The notes below the pieces were generated by a model. The model had not been told where the DNA came from. It saw nothing but the letters and a program-made list of their open reading frames with translations, and did not search any database. Position numbers and translations under genes: made by a program. From contig JAEWAX010000157.1 in NCBI GenBank assembly GCA_023391425.1, forward strand, positions 1 through 56,623: 56,623 nucleotides of DNA, in the 5' to 3' direction. Shown here piece after piece: positions 53,457 through 56,623 of this stretch. This DNA comes from Bacillota bacterium (GTDB lineage: Bacteria; Bacillota; Clostridia; Acetivibrionales; DSM-1351). How positions within the stretch are numbered: position 1 is the stretch's first letter; the number at the start of each line of letters is the position of its first letter.

Positions 53457-55592
53457 CTATTCAAAGCTCAACAACTTATTATCTAGGCATAATTGTAAAT
53501 CAAGAGTTTTTTGCTGTCCATTAATGAATTTGATTTCTATAGTGTGTCTCTCTTTGGTATTCTCATTAATCGCAACAACTATACCCTTTCCGAATTTTGT
53601 ATGCCGTACAATAAAACCCTCTCCTATACCATCTATTATGTCCTTTTGAATAAGTTGTACAACCTCATTTACGAAAACAGAACGAAGTACTTTTTGGTTA
53701 TTTATTAATTTAGGGAATAACAAGTATAGTTCATATCTTGCTCTAGTCATACCAACGTAGAAAAGCCTTCTTTCCTCCTCCAACATATACTTATCCTTAT
53801 TTTCGGAAGCCTTTTCTAAAGCCTTATCTCCAGGAATTTCACTATTAGTCAGATCAATCATGAATACACAATCAAACTCCAAACCCTTAGAGGAGTGAAA
53901 GGTGCTAAGTGTTATATATCTTGGCTTTTGCATTGGCTGTACCGGCTTTTGCATTGATTTTTGCATTGGCTTTTCACTTGTTGTCCCTTCAAATAATTTA
54001 TCCAACTCTTGCAGCCTAACTAAGAAGGATGATATTGTCTCACAGCAAGTAGATATTTCCTGTAAAATGTCAAATAGCTTTATCAAATATTCAAAGGACA
54101 AGCCAACAAACTCGCAATATTCTTTAATACTATCTAAGTAATTAAAATTATTCTTTATATATTCCAGTGCAGACAAGGGTCTCTTTTTTGATAATGAAAT
54201 GAATTCTAGTTTTAGCTCTGATAACGTATCAATCTGAAATTGCTTCAAATCAACATTTTTCATAATTGAATCAATTACTGATTCATTAGTGCTACCTACT
54301 GCTGCTTCCAGCATTGATTTTGATATATACCGATTCATCCTGTAATAAATCTTCGAAAAGGCTTCAATATCATGCTGATCAAGAGCAAACATCAAGAAAG
54401 CTACTACCTCCTGTACCAACCAATGCTTAAAGAAAAATAACTTGTTCTGCTTTATCTTGAATGGGATTTCGTTTCTATCCAAAATATCCGCAATGAGAAT
54501 TGATGATAAATTATTTCGGTAAAGTATTGCAATATCTTGACATTTATTCTCAGATAGGTTCTTTTTTATCCTGTCTAAAATAAATTCTAATTGAGCATGC
54601 TCATCCTCTGGACTAAGAATAACAGGATCAGACTTAGTTTTATTTATAGTTGTGTGATTCTTATCAAATCTATTTTTATTCTTTTTAATGAACGTACTAC
54701 TTAGCTCAACTAAATTACTAGAAGATCGATAATTATTCTCTAAACGAAATATATTACAATTTTTAAATTGTTTCTCAATGTCCAATATATATTGAGGTTC
54801 TGCGCCCCTAAACCCGTAAATTGACTGATCATCATCAGCTACGATAAAGAAGTTGTTATTTTCGTTTATCAAAAGCTTTAAAATTTCAAACTGGATTTTC
54901 GATAAATCCTGTCCCTCATCTACTTGTATATATTTATAATTATTCCTATAATAATTTAAAATATCAGGGCACCTTGTCAATATAGTATAGGCATAGGTCA
55001 GCATATCATCAAAATCTATCATTAGGTTATTCTTCTTATAATCTTCGTATGCCTTATAAACCTGTGTAAATTTTTTAGAGCTGAATGTAATTGCATCAAA
55101 ATTCTTAATCATTTTATTCTTTACATAGCCTATTTCGTTTATTAAGTTTTCCAGCTCATCATCATTTATTTTAGTGTTATTTATATCAAAATATATTTCC
55201 TTTAGTAAATGCTTTTTGTTAACCTCTTCATCGTTACCCTCAATACGTCTCAGCCTCTGACCCTTCATATTTTCATAGTCTCTGACTACCCTATTACAAA
55301 AGCTATGTAGTGTTGCAAAATGCACCTTTATATTCATTTCACTGCCATATAGCCTATAAAACCGGCTTTCCATTTCAAGCTGTGCAGCCTTATTAAAGGT
55401 TAAAGTGAGAATGTTCTGAGGTTTAACGCCAACTTTAAAGATCAAGTACGCAGCTCTTGCGGTTATTACTGTAGTTTTACCAGAACCCGGGCCTGCAAGT
55501 ATCAGTGCAGGTCCATTGACATGAGCTACCGCTTTCTTCTGTTGAGCATTCAAATTTATATTATTATTTTTAAGTGTATCAAAAAAATCCAC
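53457..55592 (-). CDS. UvrD/PcrA-like superfamily 1 DNA helicase
   Basis: 711 aa from GTG 55592. Motif I AGPGSGKTTVI (33-43), II QVDEGQDLSKIQ, III DDDQSIYGFRGAEP, V TFHSSKGLEFDCVF, VI RRLFYVGMTRARYEL; C-terminal SH3-like/Tudor-type segment GEGFIVRHTKFGKGIV. Shorter than PcrA (~740-780). Near residues 562-580 a repeat of Gln-Lys-Pro units (MQKSMQKPVQPMQKP) is encoded by an imperfect tandem DNA repeat. Likely unwinds DNA in repair or removes obstacles; it follows the DinG-like helicase by 81 bp. Confidence 0.93.
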   Translation of the reverse strand: MDFFDTLKNNNINLNAQQKKAVAHVNGPALILAGPGSGKTTVITARAAYLIFKVGVKPQNILTLTFNKAAQLEMESRFYRLYGSEMNIKVHFATLHSFCNRVVRDYENMKGQRLRRIEGNDEEVNKKHLLKEIYFDINNTKINDDELENLINEIGYVKNKMIKNFDAITFSSKKFTQVYKAYEDYKKNNLMIDFDDMLTYAYTILTRCPDILNYYRNNYKYIQVDEGQDLSKIQFEILKLLINENNNFFIVADDDQSIYGFRGAEPQYILDIEKQFKNCNIFRLENNYRSSSNLVELSSTFIKKNKNRFDKNHTTINKTKSDPVILSPEDEHAQLEFILDRIKKNLSENKCQDIAILYRNNLSSILIADILDRNEIPFKIKQNKLFFFKHWLVQEVVAFLMFALDQHDIEAFSKIYYRMNRYISKSMLEAAVGSTNESVIDSIMKNVDLKQFQIDTLSELKLEFISLSKKRPLSALEYIKNNFNYLDSIKEYCEFVGLSFEYLIKLFDILQEISTCCETISSFLVRLQELDKLFEGTTSEKPMQKSMQKPVQPMQKPRYITLSTFHSSKGLEFDCVFMIDLTNSEIPGDKALEKASENKDKYMLEEERRLFYVGMTRARYELYLLFPKLINNQKVLRSVFVNEVVQLIQKDIIDGIGEGFIVRHTKFGKGIVVAINENTKERHTIEIKFINGQQKTLDLQLCLDNKLLSFE

Positions 55593-55673
55593 GAATTATC
55601 CGTCCTAGCCTAGTTTAATGTATTTAGAAGCCTGCGAGTATTGCAAACCTAATGGGATAAAGTACATTTTACA

Positions 55674-56623
55674 TTATTTCAGTGTTCCTTGTCCCCAAAA
55701 CTGCTCCAGTTTTATTTCTAAATCCTGTACATTTCTTACTCTCAAATTATGTTCCCAATGCTTTGGAAATAGACATTTATAATCATAATTAGAAAATCTC
55801 TCATCCACTAATAATACCATACCAATATCATTTTCTGAACGAATTACCCTTCCAGATGCTTGTAGTACCTTGTTCATACCAGGATACATATATGCATTTT
55901 CATAACCCATACCATTCTTCTGTTGAAAATAATTCATAATTATATCCTGCTCAGCACTCACTTGTGGAAGTCCAACACCTACAATAATCGCTCCAATAAG
56001 TCTATCACCTTTTAAATCAATTCCTTCTGAAAATATACCTCCCAACACACTAAAACATACAAGGTTTTCTGTTGTGTTTGGTTTGAATTTGTTGAGGAAG
56101 TTTTCTCTTTCCTCTTCCGACATTGTGCTTTGTTGAAGCATTGTCTCAATATTGGGGTATTTCTCTATAAATCTTGTGTATACTTCGTTCATATATTTAT
56201 ACGACGGAAAATACACCATATAGTTTCCAAGCTTTTTTTCAATGGCAACCTTAATAATTTCTACAATTTTATCATAGCTATTCTCACGATTTTTATATTT
56301 AGTAGATATATTGTCCTCGATAAGCAAACAGAGGTTTTTATTCTCAAAGGGTGACATCAGATTTATGTTGTAGTCCTCTTTGTCGCCACCTAAAATATCC
56401 ATAAAGTAATTAATTGGTGTTAGTGTTGCAGAAAAAAATATCGCTGTCTTACCTCTCTTGATAGCATCTGCTAATAAGTAAGATGGATCAATACAAAAAA
56501 GCTTTACTCGTACTTCGTTTGATTTAGCATCTATAAAGGTCACATATCTTTCATCATAAAACTCTGATATTTTTGTGAAGGAAATCGAGTTAAAATATAC
56601 CTCCAACACTTGATCAAAGCCTT
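55674..56623 (-). CDS. DinG/XPD-like superfamily 2 helicase, 5' part outside window
   Basis: C-terminal ~316 codons of a larger gene; the frame is open to the window edge (GFDQVLEV precedes the GTG at 56609). HELICc2 features: IFFSATLTPINYFMDIL, MVYFPSYKYMNEVY, FSVLGGIFSEGIDLKGDRL, and arginine finger motif VLQASGRVIRSENDIG. DinG/XPD enzymes unwind 5'-3', often with an Fe-S cluster in the missing N-part. Same direction as the UvrD-like gene; probable repair unit. Confidence 0.9.
   Translation of the reverse strand, partial: GFDQVLEVYFNSISFTKISEFYDERYVTFIDAKSNEVRVKLFCIDPSYLLADAIKRGKTAIFFSATLTPINYFMDILGGDKEDYNINLMSPFENKNLCLLIEDNISTKYKNRENSYDKIVEIIKVAIEKKLGNYMVYFPSYKYMNEVYTRFIEKYPNIETMLQQSTMSEEERENFLNKFKPNTTENLVCFSVLGGIFSEGIDLKGDRLIGAIIVGVGLPQVSAEQDIIMNYFQQKNGMGYENAYMYPGMNKVLQASGRVIRSENDIGMVLLVDERFSNYDYKCLFPKHWEHNLRVRNVQDLEIKLEQFWGQGTLK

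Noticed and set aside
1..56623. CRISPR array, prophage or complete insertion sequence
   Set aside because: No regularly spaced repeats, integrase, transposase or phage structural genes were seen.

Overview
The window is AT-rich, densely packed and mostly read from the minus strand. Strong GGAGG-type ribosome binding sites, spoVS, a clostridial-style spore-coat-like gene, anaerobic (class III) ribonucleotide reductase, and ferredoxin-linked indolepyruvate oxidoreductase point to an anaerobic spore-forming Clostridia. A Ruminiclostridium-like (cluster III) relative is my best guess, by inference from gene content only. I found no rRNA gene, no intact tRNA gene and no CRISPR array.

Layout. 1-1138: a VOC protein cut by the window edge, a 48-codon fragment and a flavin reductase. 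1247-4924: nrdG and nrdD behind a promoter with two NrdR-type boxes and a long structured leader, then a small DUF1540 protein. 4987-11507: a YdbC-type protein, a ROK kinase, a KimA-type K+ transporter and a large UPF0182 membrane protein. 11540-16459: ftsY and smc, separated by a ~340-bp full-length inverted repeat that looks like a MITE. 16758-20616: an accessory/sporulation block (nitroreductase, CoA-binding protein, a new 40-aa peptide, PadR with a clear operator, coat-like protein, superoxide dismutase, spoVS). It sits between smc and its usual companions. 20753-28911: radical SAM gene (apparently with an ATT start), rnc, fabF, acpP, fabG, fabD, fabH, plsX and fapR, with a FapR box upstream. 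29256-36312: pgsA, rimO, recX, recA (LexA box), murJ and cinA.

36688-36927 is a decayed toxin-type nuclease fragment, followed by a plus-strand epimerase. 38336-42858 is an aromatic 2-oxoacid module (iorA-iorB, phenylacetate-CoA ligase, tandem-ACT protein). 43176-44764 is the most unusual locus: a 39-aa AgrD-like cyclic-peptide precursor, absent from simple ORF lists, lies 25 nt behind a kinase-less polytopic membrane protein and a 125-aa orphan protein, with no AgrB, AgrC or AgrA nearby. 45123-50800 holds an LCP ligase, a TetR/EFR1-ferredoxin pair with a 35-bp operator palindrome, a secreted double metallo-beta-lactamase-fold protein and an AraC regulator. 50816-53440 is rich in structured and repeated DNA around comFB, aroE and yqeG. 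The window ends with a UvrD-like helicase and a DinG/XPD-like helicase that runs off the edge.

Several families of short palindromic repeats are scattered through the intergenic spaces. Two minus-strand regions (48081-48211 and 51016-51180) end in strong terminators but contain no gene, and may encode structured RNAs.
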